Assembly (NCBI GenBank): GCA_021234155.1
Contig: JAJEKV010000072.1
Location: 3,790,407 to 3,854,406, forward strand
Length of the DNA stretch: 64,000 bases
Direction: 5' to 3'
Source: Isoetes taiwanensis
Taxonomy: Eukaryota > Streptophyta > Lycopodiopsida > Isoetales > Isoetaceae
Shown here in pieces: positions 42,413 through 53,999 of the stretch. Positions within the stretch are counted from its first letter, which is position 1; each line of letters opens with the position of its first letter. The translations under genes were made by a program, and so were the position numbers. The notes under the pieces are model-generated. The model searched no databases, was not told the origin of the DNA, and was given only the letters and a program-made list of their open reading frames with translations.

Positions 42413-44550
42413 TCTAGAGTTTTTTTCTTTGTTGTATTTCATTCCTTACAATAATGCGGCTGTCATTTGCAAGACCAACAAGGGCATCTGCATGTCGTCT
42501 ACGACATTTCTGTTCTAGCGATTTGTTTGAAGTGACGGGGTTCTTAGTCATTGGTTGGTCGGCAATATTTCTGTGACTAAAATAGAATGGTCTAAGGGAT
42601 GTGTCACAATTGATTTGATTTCTCGCATTTGCAGGTGCCAGCATTTGACCGTGGAGCAGAAGGATTTCTAGTGCTCAGACAAGAAATTACAACAGTTTAA
42701 AGTTTCTGCCAGTGGAATTTGGATTTCTACAATGATAGAGCAGTTTGGATTCCTCACCTAGACTAAAAGGTGAACCCAAATTTTGTTGTGATCTTCATCT
42801 TTTGGATGGTAAGAAACTTTTGTTTTGGCATTTCTGCGGTGATAGATAGTATAGTCGAGATGCACATTACCAAGGTAGAATCGCCTAGGGATCTGGCCTA
42901 AGATGGGGCAATGCCTTTTTTAGTCACCACAATGACCAATTCTTTGAATCACATAGATTTCTAGTGATTAGATTTATGCATAGTGCCTCAATTAAGTGGC
43001 ATGTCTGAATTCCATAATTCAGTAAAATGTCAGCACCCTTGATTACACTCACCTTATACATGCATGTGATATTGTTTACTCCAGAATATAAAAGATGTTC
43101 ATATACTGAACTTTTGATGCAGCATGCCGCAATCCTTTGTATGTTTGTAGGTTCTGCATGATGCATTGTGTAAGCACCAAACGAAGACAAAATTAGTTAC
43201 ATATTATGGTGAAGGAGCTTGAAGTATTTTTAATTACCCTTTCAATTGGCGCTAAGAGTCATATGATAGAGACTTCAACAACTTCATGAATATGCAGATA
43301 AATGTATGGCTGGCCCTATTGACAATTGTCATTAGTAACTCATGTCTTGCTAATGCATAAGGATTATGTTGTTTTTATTTGATTCCCCTTGAGCTATATC
43401 TTGATCTGGTTTTACATGCACTTTAAATGGCATAAATTTGTTTGCAGCACTTACCAAGGATGCCGATTAACTCGTATGCTTAAGACATTGCATTGTTAGG
43501 ATCATAAATTGTGTACATGCAACATATTTAATTCCTTAAACTCTGTATCAAAGTGCTCTGATTAGACATATTATCTATTGTAAATCTGAATCTCTGTGGA
43601 CCATGCAACTTCTCTATTGTGTTTTTGTATTGGACTTATACAGATTGCTTTGCAGAAGAAAGATCTGATGAGGCACTTGCAATTGTAAACAAGTCCGGTG
43701 GTGTGGTTCGTGTTGCAGCTATTAAAGCTCAAGCGTTTTGTGAGCGTAGGATAATGTAGCTTCAACACATGGCAATCAGATATTTCAATGGTCAATGGCA
43801 TGGTATCGCGTTAAAACATTAAATTCACCATGGTCTTAGTGCTTGCATATTCTATTCATCTTACTTCAGTAGTATTATGAAATTATTGCGATTTGGGTAT
43901 GAGGTGTGCTTGCATATTCTCTTCGGACCAATAGCTCAGCTAATATACACCATGCCTAAGCATTGAATTGTTTGATGCATGAGATATTTGGGACAGATGG
44001 GCTCAGATTTCCATAGTTGCTACTATCTTTGAAGCATCTCAACATCTCAATTGTTTGATGTAGGTAATACTCGTTATTGCATGATGTTGTATGTGAGATT
44101 TTATTGTGGGTGGCTCCAGGATTTTTTTTTTTTTTTTGTTTTTTTTTTTGCTATCTATTGTGGACAAGGAGATGCAAAGGAAGGTGCAAAAAGTTGGGGC
44201 AAAGATCTTTTAATTATCTTTCCTTCATTTACTTCCATCATTTATAGATCGTGGGAGTATAGGCCATCTTGGAAAGCGGAGTTGGAGTTATATGACCACG
44301 GCCCTTCGGTTTCTCCTTTTGGAGCCCGATCTTACGCAAGGTTCTTTGGATTTAGCTATGGTATGGCATTTCTTTCCCTTGTGCTTGCTACTAGCTCCAC
44401 TAGGCTATAACCCCATATTGCCTCAAATGTGCTTTATATTTTCTTCCTTTTACGTGGAGCAGGGCAGGAGCACCGACACCTAGCCAAGCGGCCCAAGTCC
44501 TGCTGACCTCAGAGGGGCTGGGATAGGGCGATCCACATGAGATAGCATAG
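42413..44550. other. No recognised gene
   Basis: Short open frames on both strands have no family features. T-rich runs at 44121-44150 resemble a microsatellite. The right end passes into the LINE remnant. Confidence 0.5.
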
Positions 44551-44556
44551 GAAGGG

Positions 44557-45867
44557 TGCCTTGAATTGTATCATGGAGGCGTAGGGGATTCCCCATCCGA
44601 GGCGAGGCGAGGGCATTGCTTTGAAGTTACCTTCTGAGCATGGACATCATCTTCTTGCAAGAGACATGGGAATATAGTGGTCATCACATCTGGGACATCC
44701 CGGGATACCATCATTTCTCAGCGCTAATGGCGTCATGGCAAGCGAGGGTATGGAGGAGTCGCGTGCTACTTCAAAGATGCTATAGCATCCATAGTCTCGC
44801 CTTACCATCGCCCACTGTTTATTGCAGGATGTTATATACCCCATGAAACTTCTAAGTTCGGGGGGTACATCGGCGGATATAGATGTGCATATGCCCTATA
44901 GGAACCGTATGATGACATAGAGCGATATCGCCATGAGGGTCATGTGTTTTTATTAGGAGATTTCAATGCACGTATGGCACAGTGGCAGTCAGTCACCTTC
45001 CAGGGAAATGCTGACTCCAACCCTCTTTAGCTAGAAACAGGTGCGTCCCAGCATGCAAGACGGTCCCAGGATACAGTCTCTAGAGCCTTTGGAAAAGAAT
45101 TGGTCCAGCTCTGCCAGATCTTTGACATGGTGATCTGCAATGGTATGCTCAGATGGCCGCAATCAGGGGGCTTTACTTGCAGAAGCGACAGATGCGATGG
45201 TGGAGCCAGCATGATGGACTATCTCCTAGCTCCAGTTTCAGAACTTGATATGATCAGAGATTTCGCGACAGGCACAAGAACAAGAGATGAAGAGACTTTG
45301 TCAGACCATTATCCATTGTATGTCACTTTGGATTGGCGATACTCAGTGGCGTGGTTACAAGAGAGACGCCCTCGGGGTTTGGGATACACCCCGAACTATC
45401 GGAAGCAAGCAGAATATGAGGTTGTGCTTGAACGTGAGCTGCAGGGGATTGATGCCCTCTATACATTGCATGATAAGTGTGAGTGGTTGGTGAAGGCCTT
45501 ACTCGCATCAGTCAGTGAATGCTTTGCAGCAAGAAAGCCCCCGCGAAAGGACACTGCGCAATTCCCTCGGAACCCCTGGTTTGACGCCGAATATAAGGCT
45601 CTAAAGAGCCAGCTACGCCACATTTTAGATCTACAGCTCCGGCAACAGGCCATTAGCGACTATAAGGCATTGCTGAAATCCAAAAAGGATCGGTATATTG
45701 CAGAAAATCAGCAGCGCATATTTGATCTGCTGATGACTAAGCCAAAAGCCTTTCGGCGTAGAGTGTTGTATAAGAGGCATCAACCACCTGGCAATATTAC
45801 CTTAGACCAGTGGAGACAACGGTTGGAGGAGACACAACAAGAAAAAGGCCATTTAGCGACGCCAATA
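44557..45867 (+). pseudogene. LINE APE-type endonuclease and linker, truncated
   Basis: The region opens with GIPHPRRGEGIALKLPSE, then after a shift MDIIFLQETWEYSGHHI (44641). After another shift near 44740 one frame runs to the end: YGGVACYF, FLLGDFNARM (catalytic DFNA, 44975), GASMMDYLLAPVSE and ETLSDHYPLYVTL (catalytic SDH, 45290). A helical linker follows with NPWFDAEYKALKSQLR. Two in-frame TAG codons (44901 and 45030) interrupt it; from 45100 it is open for 266 residues. The reverse transcriptase is absent because the sequence switches abruptly to GACGTC repeats at 45868. The missing RT makes this a dead 5' fragment of the same LINE family as 23.6-29.2 kb. Confidence 0.85.
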
Positions 45868-46018
45868 GTGACGTCTGCGCGACGTCTGCGCGACGTCTGA
45901 CGGCGTCGCTCAGACGTCGCGCAGACGTCGTTGCAGACACGTCGCATGCGACGTTGGCCGGCGTCGCGCAGACGTCGCGCAGACGTGACACAGACGTCGC
46001 GCAGACGTCGCATGGCAC
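45868..46018 (+). repeat. GACGTCTGCGC / GCGCAGACGTC array with inverted orientation
   Basis: The left part repeats GACGTCTGCGC (about three times) and the right part repeats its reverse complement GCGCAGACGTC (about six times), separated by CGTCGCATGCGACG. The whole can fold into a large imperfect cruciform. It is extremely CpG-rich against an AT-rich background and abuts the LINE frame at 45868. Confidence 0.85.
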
Positions 46019-46255
46019 GTGACACGTGAAATATACACGTGGAATATACACGTGGAATATACACGTGGAATATACACGTGGAACATCACCAAAATCCACG
46101 CGTGCCGTGAAAGCCACGTGTATACGTCGCATGCGACGTGACACGTGGAACAGACACGTGGAAAATTCGAAAATCCGCGTGTAGAAAAGCCACGTAGCAA
46201 AAAAAAAAAAGCCACGTGGATATGTCGCATGCGACGTGAAGGGGAAAAAATAAAA
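46019..46255 (+). repeat. CACGTG (G-box) tandem repeats and GTCGCATGCGAC palindromes
   Basis: ATACACGTGGAAT repeats about four times with a 15-bp period (46031-46085), with further ACACGTG copies on both sides. Palindromic CGTCGCATGCGACGTG occurs at about 46126 and 46224. CCACGTGG and CCACGTAG words end the array next to an A-run. CACGTG is the plant G-box core, so the array could bind bZIP or bHLH factors, but no gene promoter is evident. Similar words recur at 54930 and at 61918-62000. Confidence 0.8.
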
Positions 46256-46259
46256 AAAA

Positions 46260-49120
46260 CTAGCAAAAGGCACACCAGAAGGCTTTAGCAAGGTCAAGTT
46301 GGTTAAGGCTTGGTAGTTGGTTTAGGCTGCACACGTAAACAAGATAAAAATATGTTTTCAAGCATTGAGCTTTAGCAATTATGAGTATAATATGCGATGA
46401 ATTTTATATTTCATATATATGAAAATATGGTCATTTATGGAGGAAATTAATCTTTTATAATATTCAAATAAAATGATTGTGATTAGTTGACTTAGTGAGA
46501 CATCATACCTAACCGTCGTTATTATAATTAACATATACGATATTTTTTTTAGATTGTTAATGATGATTATTGTTTCTATTCTTTTTCTATGCATTCTTTT
46601 TGTATATGAAAGAATATATACTGCATTTGAAAATATCTTGAGTATAAAGTTATTTTCGTGGCAAAGTGCTTGTTGTATATACTTTCGCATTTGTGGCAAT
46701 TTATTGTACTTGAAGATCAACTTCATGTTTGGTATTTTTTCCTTTGTATTTGATCTAAGGAAGCAATATTTATTGGTTTTCCTTGGCGTGCCTTACTTCA
46801 TTCTCATACATATGTTTGTCAAAAATTAGAAAACCAAGACATAGACAGATGACACTTTTGTACGGAGATGTCTATTGCGATTGAATGGGATTTTGTCTTT
46901 CCCTCTTCCATGGAATGTGTATCAAATGTCATTTTTATATTGCCATTTTGTAGCCCATGTGGAATACCAATTGAGCATAATCTGTAGCTTTTATACAAAT
47001 TGGCATTAGTTAGATTGCATAAGATGCCTTTATTAAAGGCAAAAGTAGTTGGTCCTTCATGGACAAAGGTATTTTATGCTATGTCCAAATGTTGATGTCG
47101 AAACACTTACGTTTTAGAGAGCAATGTTGCTTTTAGAACATAGGGTCTTACAACCCAAAACTTTGGCATTTTATGGCCCAACATATCCGTGGACACAATC
47201 ATATCATTTCCAACATAATTAAGATTTATTTGCTTAATTGTACATAGCACTGGTAGCAGTGAATTTCATGCAGAGTTTAGATGATCAATATTAGCAAATG
47301 GATTTACTCGACAAATCAATCCCCTTGGGAAAAAACCATGGTTAAGTTGTAGGAAAGAGGAAAATGGTGTATTAGACCTGCAAAAAATTGACAACAAACA
47401 AAGGACACCACATGCTTTATTTGCTTCCATAATCCATCCCTCTTATGCAGAATCACTATGGCTTAAATGGATTAAAGGGACAAACAAAAGAGAAAGTTAT
47501 AGGAAATTCATGCAAGGCTAAGGATCTTTCTAGAACTTGATCATTTTCTATTTGGGAAGAAAAAGCCTAAACTAGCAGTAAGGCAGGCTTGGCCTAACTA
47601 GCCGTACGACATGCTTGAGGTTGGATTGTAGGAGGGTAATAGTTTGAGTTTTACCAGATCCTGGTTTCGCATTGGGCCAGACAAGATGGCTATCCAATTT
47701 TGCATTGGGCCAAATGTGATCGAGATGAAGGGATCCGCTAGGTTTGGAAGTGAGGTACGTACAAAAGCATTGCCATTGACCTTGTCTTCATTTTGCCATT
47801 GACCTTGTCTCCATCACTTATAAACAATACCGTAAATGATTATGTATGACCTTTCATCACTTGCACTCAAGAAGTTAAAATGGATCTGTATTTGTTATTT
47901 CTCAAATCAACGCCATAAGCCTTCACAATAAAATGTGTGAGGAAATGCAAGCAGTTATGATGTACAACTTCCTTTGATGATACCGTATGCAACCCTCCTT
48001 CGAAAGCAATTCATTTCTTATATTGAATTGTGTGATGTCTTAATCAAAGTTCATATATGACCATGTGAAAGGTATCATATGATTGAGGTGGTGTACGCCA
48101 CTCAAAGTGATTTTGAACCCGCAAGCAAAACAAGTTAGGATTTAAAAACAGGTCATCATCTGAAATAATTTGTGCTTATTTCCTAGAATTGGAAAATTTT
48201 TCTTAATAGCTGCATGTTTGTCTGCTTAATTGTTATGAAAAATGCATGCATGCAACTTGTTGCCCTTACGGAAATTAGTGTGAAGGAGCAAAGAAAAACT
48301 TACTTGTAGCAAATCTTTATGTAATGCATGGTCTTTGCTCATCGTGATAGGCTGCAAAATAGACTTTAAATCATAAACATCTTTTTCCCTCAGCAAAAGA
48401 GCAAAATTCGCCAATTTAAGACATCATTGAAGGGCAAGTCATAATAATCGATAGAATTTCGCATCGAAAATGTTTATAAAGTTATGGACAACAAATCTTA
48501 ACAAACTACAAATATATATAAGATTCCTAGAATGTTTCAAGGGTTAGAAGTTCATCCCGAGTTGTTCATGTGATGTACACGGAATGCAACCACCGCCCAA
48601 AAGCCAAGAAGCTGTCATGAGGAATAAAATGAAGCAATTAAGTAAGAAAACCAAGTTCTATTATTCTATTTTATCTAAGGATCTACTAAAAAAGTTTGAA
48701 GTTAACACGCTAATGTCCTTATGAAAAGGAGATAATGAAAATTCCAGTTGGCTCATCTTTGATAAATATCAAATCTTACATCTCAAACACTTATCAGGTC
48801 CGTACCTATTTGAAGTGTCATTACCACCATGTGGCAATGCAAAGGGCTGTAAAATGTGACAAAAAATGGCTGCTTCTAAGGTATGGTTCCAAACGGATAT
48901 TTCCTTTTTAAAATCCCCACGCATTCTTCCACAATTTGGGGTTATCTTCTCATAATCGGGTTCCCTATTTCCCAAAAAACAAGTATAACTTCATACCTAA
49001 ATTACATATGGAGCTCTTTTTCTATGTTGTACACTTCACAAAGTTTTGGCTCACTTTTCCTCTCATTTTATGGCATGGGAAGCATTCATTATGTAAAACT
49101 TGCTCTCTAGAAGATTCTAC
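46260..49120. other. AT-rich stretch with no strong gene
   Basis: Low-complexity frames at 46379-46829 encode Ile/Phe-rich peptides and are not supported. A minus-strand frame at 48414-48226 contains RKGNKLHACIFHNN, reminiscent of the start of a PPR array (GKKLHA-like), but it is too short to call alone. Confidence 0.4.
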
Positions 49121-49129
49121 AAAAAATAG

Positions 49130-49900
49130 CCACGACATATTTTTGTCGGTTTTCCTATCCGACATTGCCATTGGCGCACCCTTATTGTTATGTACACAAA
49201 ATTTGGAAGTCCGGAGGAGGCACTTAAAGTATTTTCTGATTTAGCCAAGCGGGATGTAGTATATGTTCAACATGGGAAAAGCAAGCTTGCAGTAGGTTGC
49301 TACAAACAACATCGCGTGAGAATATAAAACATGCATGTGGTGAAATATGTGCCATAAGTCAAGGCCAACATATCCATGAGCAAATAGTTGAAGATGGTAT
49401 TTGAAGATGGTATCCATTCGAGATTGTTATTGGAAGTGCACTTGTTGATATGTATTCCAAGTGCGAAGCTTGTTAGAAGCATTCAAAGTCTTTGACAAAT
49501 TGCCAAATAAAAACGTGGTGGTTTGGAGTGCCATGATCTTGGGATGTCTTTGAGATTGGTGAATTTGGATTGGGCTGCAGAGTGTTTTAAGAGGATGAAA
49601 AATCATGGAATTCAACCAAAATGATGTTGCATTCCTTGGCATACTCACAACACTCAATCGTGTGGGTTTGGCGAGATGAAGGCTTATGGTATGCCAGTCC
49701 ATGAGTGAATTCGATTCGTAAACTTCAACCTACTCCACATCACATGCATGATGGAACTTTTAAGCCATGCAGGATGTTTTAAAGAGGCGTAAGATTCCAT
49801 TCTTGTGAAACCTGATATTTGTGCGTGGGTGTCTCTGCTCACTACATGCAAAATGCACTACTAGGAAGAAAATGCTTTGAAGCAATTACGTATGTAAATT
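49130..49900 (+). pseudogene. Pentatricopeptide repeat (PPR) protein, decayed
   Basis: Across frames, PPR units are readable: LIVMYTKFGSPEEALKVFSD (49182), VIGSALVDMYSKCEAC (49428), AFKVFDKLPNKNVVVWSAMI (49479), ECFKRMKNHGIQPNDVAFLG (49583), then an E-domain-like stretch with SHAGCFKEA and PDICAWVSLLTTC (about 49760-49850). The VDMYSKC, VFDKLPNKNVVVWSAMI and GIQPN signatures are typical of plant PLS-class PPR proteins that edit or process organellar RNA. Several frameshifts and stops make it non-functional. The N-terminal targeting region is not found. Confidence 0.75.
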
Positions 49901-50717
49901 CCTTTCATTCTGGAGCATATGTCGATGGCCAACATGTAATATAATGCCCACGAGGAAGGACATGCTTATGAGAGACAGTTCCACCGAATATGAATACAAG
50001 GCTAATGTATCAAGATGTTCTATCGCGAATTGGATGACAAGGATCAAATTGCTTATAGGAATGATCACTAAGGGAGCTTGAGTAGGTTTAAAATTTATTC
50101 TCCGTGAAATGGACCAATCATTTGGAACCTTTGTGATGCTCGTCATAATCTACTTCTTTTTGCTGGATATGTGAAACAAGATTTGAGTCAGGTGAAACGA
50201 AAGAAATCTTCTCCCAAGAAAGATCCATCGGGAAAATCTCTAGTATTTGGCTCCTCTGTTTTTACTATCAAACTAGTCATTCAGGTTTTTCTCTGATTTC
50301 ATCACAGGATCTCTAAACTTATGGCCATTATCACCCAATTCATGATCGGATTAGCGTCATTACAATTTGAGTTAAATTATTGACAACATCCTCCTCCACG
50401 CTTACTAAGAAGCTGCGTTTTTGCACATCCGTTGTTTTTAAATCCTCATCGTTGAAAGGCTTACTTAGTGAAGCTTGTGCATTGCTAGGACCACCATCGC
50501 CATCAAAAGACAGAGGAAACGAAATGACGTAATAGCATCTTATATTATAATGTTGTGTAATGGACCACGCCCTAATTTGAAGGGCTAAGATCGTCCGAGC
50601 CTAATCTAAAGGCCGAGATGTTTCACCTCTAGGTTTTTTTTTTCTAGGGTTTTGTTTCTATGGTTTTGTTTCCTTCTTTTTTACCTTCTCGGCTCCACCT
50701 TCTTCCTCTTTTCTTCA

Positions 50718-50916
50718 CGTAAAAGCAGGGTGCCGTAGATTCTGCTCGAACAACCAATCACGCCTTGCCACGTGGCAGCGATTCTTTTCAAGAATGTCGC
50801 CCTCTATTTTCGCCCGCGATTCTGCACGACATTCTCATTTTCACTTGACATTCTTTACTACAGCCGCTGGATGTGCGACACGTGGCGCCGAATCTACGGC
50901 CACCCTGCTTTCACGT
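50718..50916. mobile_element. ~200-bp foldback (MITE-like) element
   Basis: CACGTAAAAGCAGGGTGCCG followed by TAGATTC at the left edge pairs with GAATCTACGGCCACCCTGCT followed by TTCACGT at the right edge (26-27 bp, one gap). Inside, ATTCT/AGAAT words and CCACGTGGC at 50768 versus ACACGTGGC at 50880 are also roughly mirrored. The size and arms fit a MITE. Clear target duplications are not evident. Confidence 0.65.
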
Positions 50917-50918
50917 TG

Positions 50919-51024
50919 CAGGAACGCCCCTCTGCCTTCGATTCCGGCGAGTCAGGCAGGCCTCCGCGCTGCCGCGCGTCGGCCAGCCTTCCTCGCCGGA
51001 ATCGAAGGCAGAGGGGCGTTCCTG
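50919..51024. repeat. Perfect 32-bp inverted repeat with 42-bp spacer
   Basis: The 32 bases at 50919-50950 (CAGGAACGCCCCTCTGCCTT, then CGATTCCGGCGA) are exactly the reverse complement of 50993-51024. The GC-rich spacer extends the pairing imperfectly. It begins three bases after the foldback element at 50718-50916 and ends just before the KOBITO1-like pseudogene. Confidence 0.8.
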
Positions 51025-51965
51025 TATACGGATGGCATATGTCTAAAATGCTTCGACTCACTGAGATGGATGCCCACACTTTCTGTGCATGCTGTAGATT
51101 CTGGCAGCCAGGATGGCCAAGGTGTTCTGTGCAAGGACGGCCAGAAGCTATGTTCGTCAAAATGACATCAGTTCTGAATCCCATTATCTGGATGTTGAGC
51201 AAGAGACGCAGTGCCAACAAAAGGCAAGAATTTTATCTGATCAAACTCAGGCTTTCATTCAAGCTTTCAATTAAAGTCTTTCGATTTTTTATGCTTTGAT
51301 GCAGGAAAGTTAATTGGGACTTCTTAGCAAGTATGGCTACAGGACAAGTTATGGCTATTGCTGCTATTCGGCACCATTTCATCGGCATGTCCAATGCGTT
51401 CGTGGTGACCTCTAATGCTATCAATGCATGCTTCTTTTGGCAGTTACCAGAGCTGCTTGAGTAAGAAAAGGTACCAAGCATGGTTATTGGGGTTTCAAAC
51501 TTTTCTTTTTCTTACGTGGAGGCCAAACCTGCAACTCCGAATGTGTCTATGGTTCTTGAGAGCATTTCAGGAGTGAAAGTGACTTACAGGACCAAGGAGC
51601 TCGACGAAAAGCAGGTCAAGAGTAGAATATGGAACGAAACTTGGCTGTCAAGCTTTTTTTTGTTTTGTTTTCAGGCCATGCAATTATGAGTTATTTGTTA
51701 GGCAATCCCTTAACATGGAGATGGCAATAGTCATGGCTAGGAATACATGTATGAATTGGATTATTCATCTTGACATAGATGAACTTCTGAATCTTGGAGG
51801 AGGAGCTGTTGAATATTCTCTGAGAAGATTGTTGCGGATATTTCTTCTGATGTTAATATGGTGGTTTTCCCCAATTATGAGAGAGCAATTGAGAGAGATG
51901 ATACTACTGATCCTTTCACTCAAGTTACAATACTTAAGAACTATAATCATGTCACAAAGGAGACA
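51025..51965 (+). pseudogene. KOBITO1-like (GT92/DUF23) protein, truncated and frameshifted
   Basis: After a TTTGATGCAG acceptor (51304), the frame reads VNWDFLASMATGQVMAIAAI and INACFFWQLPELLE, then a TAA at about 51462. It continues with [37 protein letters not shown], a pyrimidine-rich intrusion ending TTTTCAG, then [20 protein letters not shown] and [11 protein letters not shown] (the D-x-D-like site). A +1 shift near 51836 leads to [20 protein letters not shown]. This matches KOBITO1/ELD1, a plant type II membrane glycosyltransferase-like protein needed for cellulose deposition and cell growth. Similarity stops near 51960, before the conserved C-terminal half. A possible earlier exon lies at 51030-51221 (DGICLKCFDSLRWMPTLSVH). 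Confidence 0.8.
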
Positions 51966-53090
51966 GAATTAGATGCAAAGGAAAGCTCAGTACTGCTGAA
52001 AAGGAGCAATCAGAAGAAAGTTTGGCAAAGGATGAAATTATGGAGAAGTTAGAGCTTGATGGAGGAGGAGAATTAGAAAGCTCTGTTTTAACTGCTGAAA
52101 AGAGGCAAGCAGGAGAAATTTTGGCAAAGGATGAAATTCCTGAGATATTAATCTGGAACAAAAAGTTCACCTTATTGGGAATGAAGAAGAGAATGGAGAT
52201 GCAGTTTTGATTGACGAAAAGCATGAAAACTCTTCTGTTGCTTCTGCGAGGCTAGAATTTGAGGAAAAGAACAAACACCCACACATAAATTTAGCCAGAG
52301 GATTTCCCCTGAGAAGTTGGATTTGAGAAAGAATCAGAGCAAGGAATTTGAAGATTCCATAGATTACTTGCAATTGGTTGAAGAATTGTCAGACCTTTCC
52401 AAGCTTCACGACACAGCAGACCAGGTTGCAGAGGTAGCAGAGCATCTTCTTCCCAAAATCAGAAAGCTCTCTCACAAATCAAAGGTTATTTCAATCTTGC
52501 ACATCAGCAGATTACATAAAGGGTGACTCCAATTATAGGGCACGAATATGCATCCATAGCTGCCATCATAATCTCCTACTCCATCTTGCTGATACCAAAT
52601 CTGTTTTTAATCTTTATGCTCGATAAAATCAAGGCCATCTTTTCGCTGGACAAATTTCTGCTCTTCAACAACATTTATCTAATAACTTCAGTAGCAACTC
52701 TGCGATTTATGAATCTAATTCTGGGTACTGAGCCATTACAATATTTGCGAAAGAGTGCGCCTTCGATTTTCATATTCCTGCAGCTGCTTCAGGGAAATTT
52801 ATTTTGTATGTTTGCTGCTATACAGTTTCAATTTGACCACAGTTTGTTCAGGGAATAAAATTCGAGCTAAAGTGGGAGCTTTGATGCAGTGGAGCATTGT
52901 GCTACATTATTATGTTGCAGTTTTTCCTAGGGCCATGGCTAGGAAGGCACCTGGATCGGGGGCTTATGTGCTGTATTTATTGGGTTTGGCTTGGCTCTTG
53001 CTCTTCATTCGTCCGAAAAGAGGTAAGAAAGAGTATACTGGAAAAGACACTAGGGAGGGTTCAAGGAAAATCTCAACACTTTGGTACAAA
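51965..53090 (+). pseudogene. Plant multi-pass membrane protein fragment fused downstream of the KOBITO1-like piece
   Basis: A charged section starts with LSTAEKEQSEESLAKDEIME and KRQAGEILAKDEIPE. After shifts comes VEELSDLSKLHDTADQVAEV then AEHLLPKIRKLSHKSK (52375-52480). A hydrophobic frame (52523-52858) follows with three or four likely membrane helices, including SYSILLIPNLFLIFML and PSIFIFLQLLQGNLFCMF. After one more shift near 52855 come LHYYVAVFPRAMARKAPGSG and YVLYLLGLAWLLLFIRP, with a basic end. LLPKIRKLSHKSK followed by membrane helices and HYYV-VF-RAM resembles an uncharacterised plant membrane-protein family that I know only by pattern. Three or more frameshifts make it a pseudogene. 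Confidence 0.6.
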
Positions 53091-53962
53091 GAAAAAAGGA
53101 CCCAAGGTGCTTTTACGTGATGTGGAAGCAAGCATATTGTTTACAAGGATATGTGTGGTAAACATTTGTTAGTACCTAACATCATCTCACCATAATCATT
53201 CTTTGTGTCATGCCTCAATATGACCATGCATCTCTCTACATCTTCAAGTATTAAGACATTCAGATGGTTCAGACTTCATTCAAAAATACCACTCTACATT
53301 AAGAAATACCACTCTACATTAGGAGATATGGTACAGATAGAGGTACATCAAGAACCATGTCCATGATGTTCTTGCTATCATTAATCGACTTATATAATTA
53401 TATTTTTGCATTCTGCGGTTGGAGTCTTGGCACAAAACTGAAGAGTTCGCTACATAGTATGTGTGCACTTTGCCAATATTCTGTAACTCTAATAAAAGGT
53501 TCATTTTGTTTGTTTGTTGCTCCAAAATAGTGCTCCTGAGCAATCACTAATGTAGGCTTGATTCATCATCTGTTAAATGACTAATACGGGGTTTGGATAT
53601 AGTAATGCTGGCACTGTAGACTGTAAGTTGAAAAGAGATAATAACTCTTTTATGGACGTTACAACAATATCAAAATTGGTTTATCTATATGCTAAATGTA
53701 TTTCTAATTTCTACATGTTTCTAAACATTCAACCTATGCATAGAAAATATTAAGACATTTGATCAAAGGAAATAATACAAAACAAAGAAAGCATCCTCCT
53801 CCTCTCACATCCAAACTCTTTAGTCTATTCAGAAGAGAAATTGAAAAGATCAAAACCAATTGCAAATGAGTATATAGAAGAATCAACAATAACATGCCTA
53901 ATACCACAAGAAGCAATTCCACTTAATGTTATAGGCACCCCAACATTTGCAGGTTCCAAATT

Positions 53963-53992
53963 ATGCCCAGCAACGCTGGGCACCATAACTAG
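53963..53992 (+). mobile_element. Second Helitron 3' terminus: hairpin plus CTAG
   Basis: ATGCCCAGCAACGCTGGGCA, then CCATAA, then CTAG (53989-53992), with T as the next base. Over this segment it differs from the minus-strand terminus at 9021 by one base, and similarity ends right after CTAG-T. This marks the 3' end of a plus-strand Helitron. The chimeric pseudogene (51.0-53.1 kb) lies 0.9 kb upstream in the same orientation. The 5' TC end was not identified, so the length of the element is unknown. Confidence 0.8.
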
Positions 53993-53999
53993 TAGGATT

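Noticed and set aside
45910-46297. Open frames of 120-166 codons on the minus strand across the GACGTC/CACGTG array
   Set aside because: They are generated by the repeats and contain periodic Cys/His/Val-rich peptides.
46379-46829. Ile/Phe-rich frames on both strands
   Set aside because: AT-rich composition explains them; there is no domain, splice or codon-usage support.
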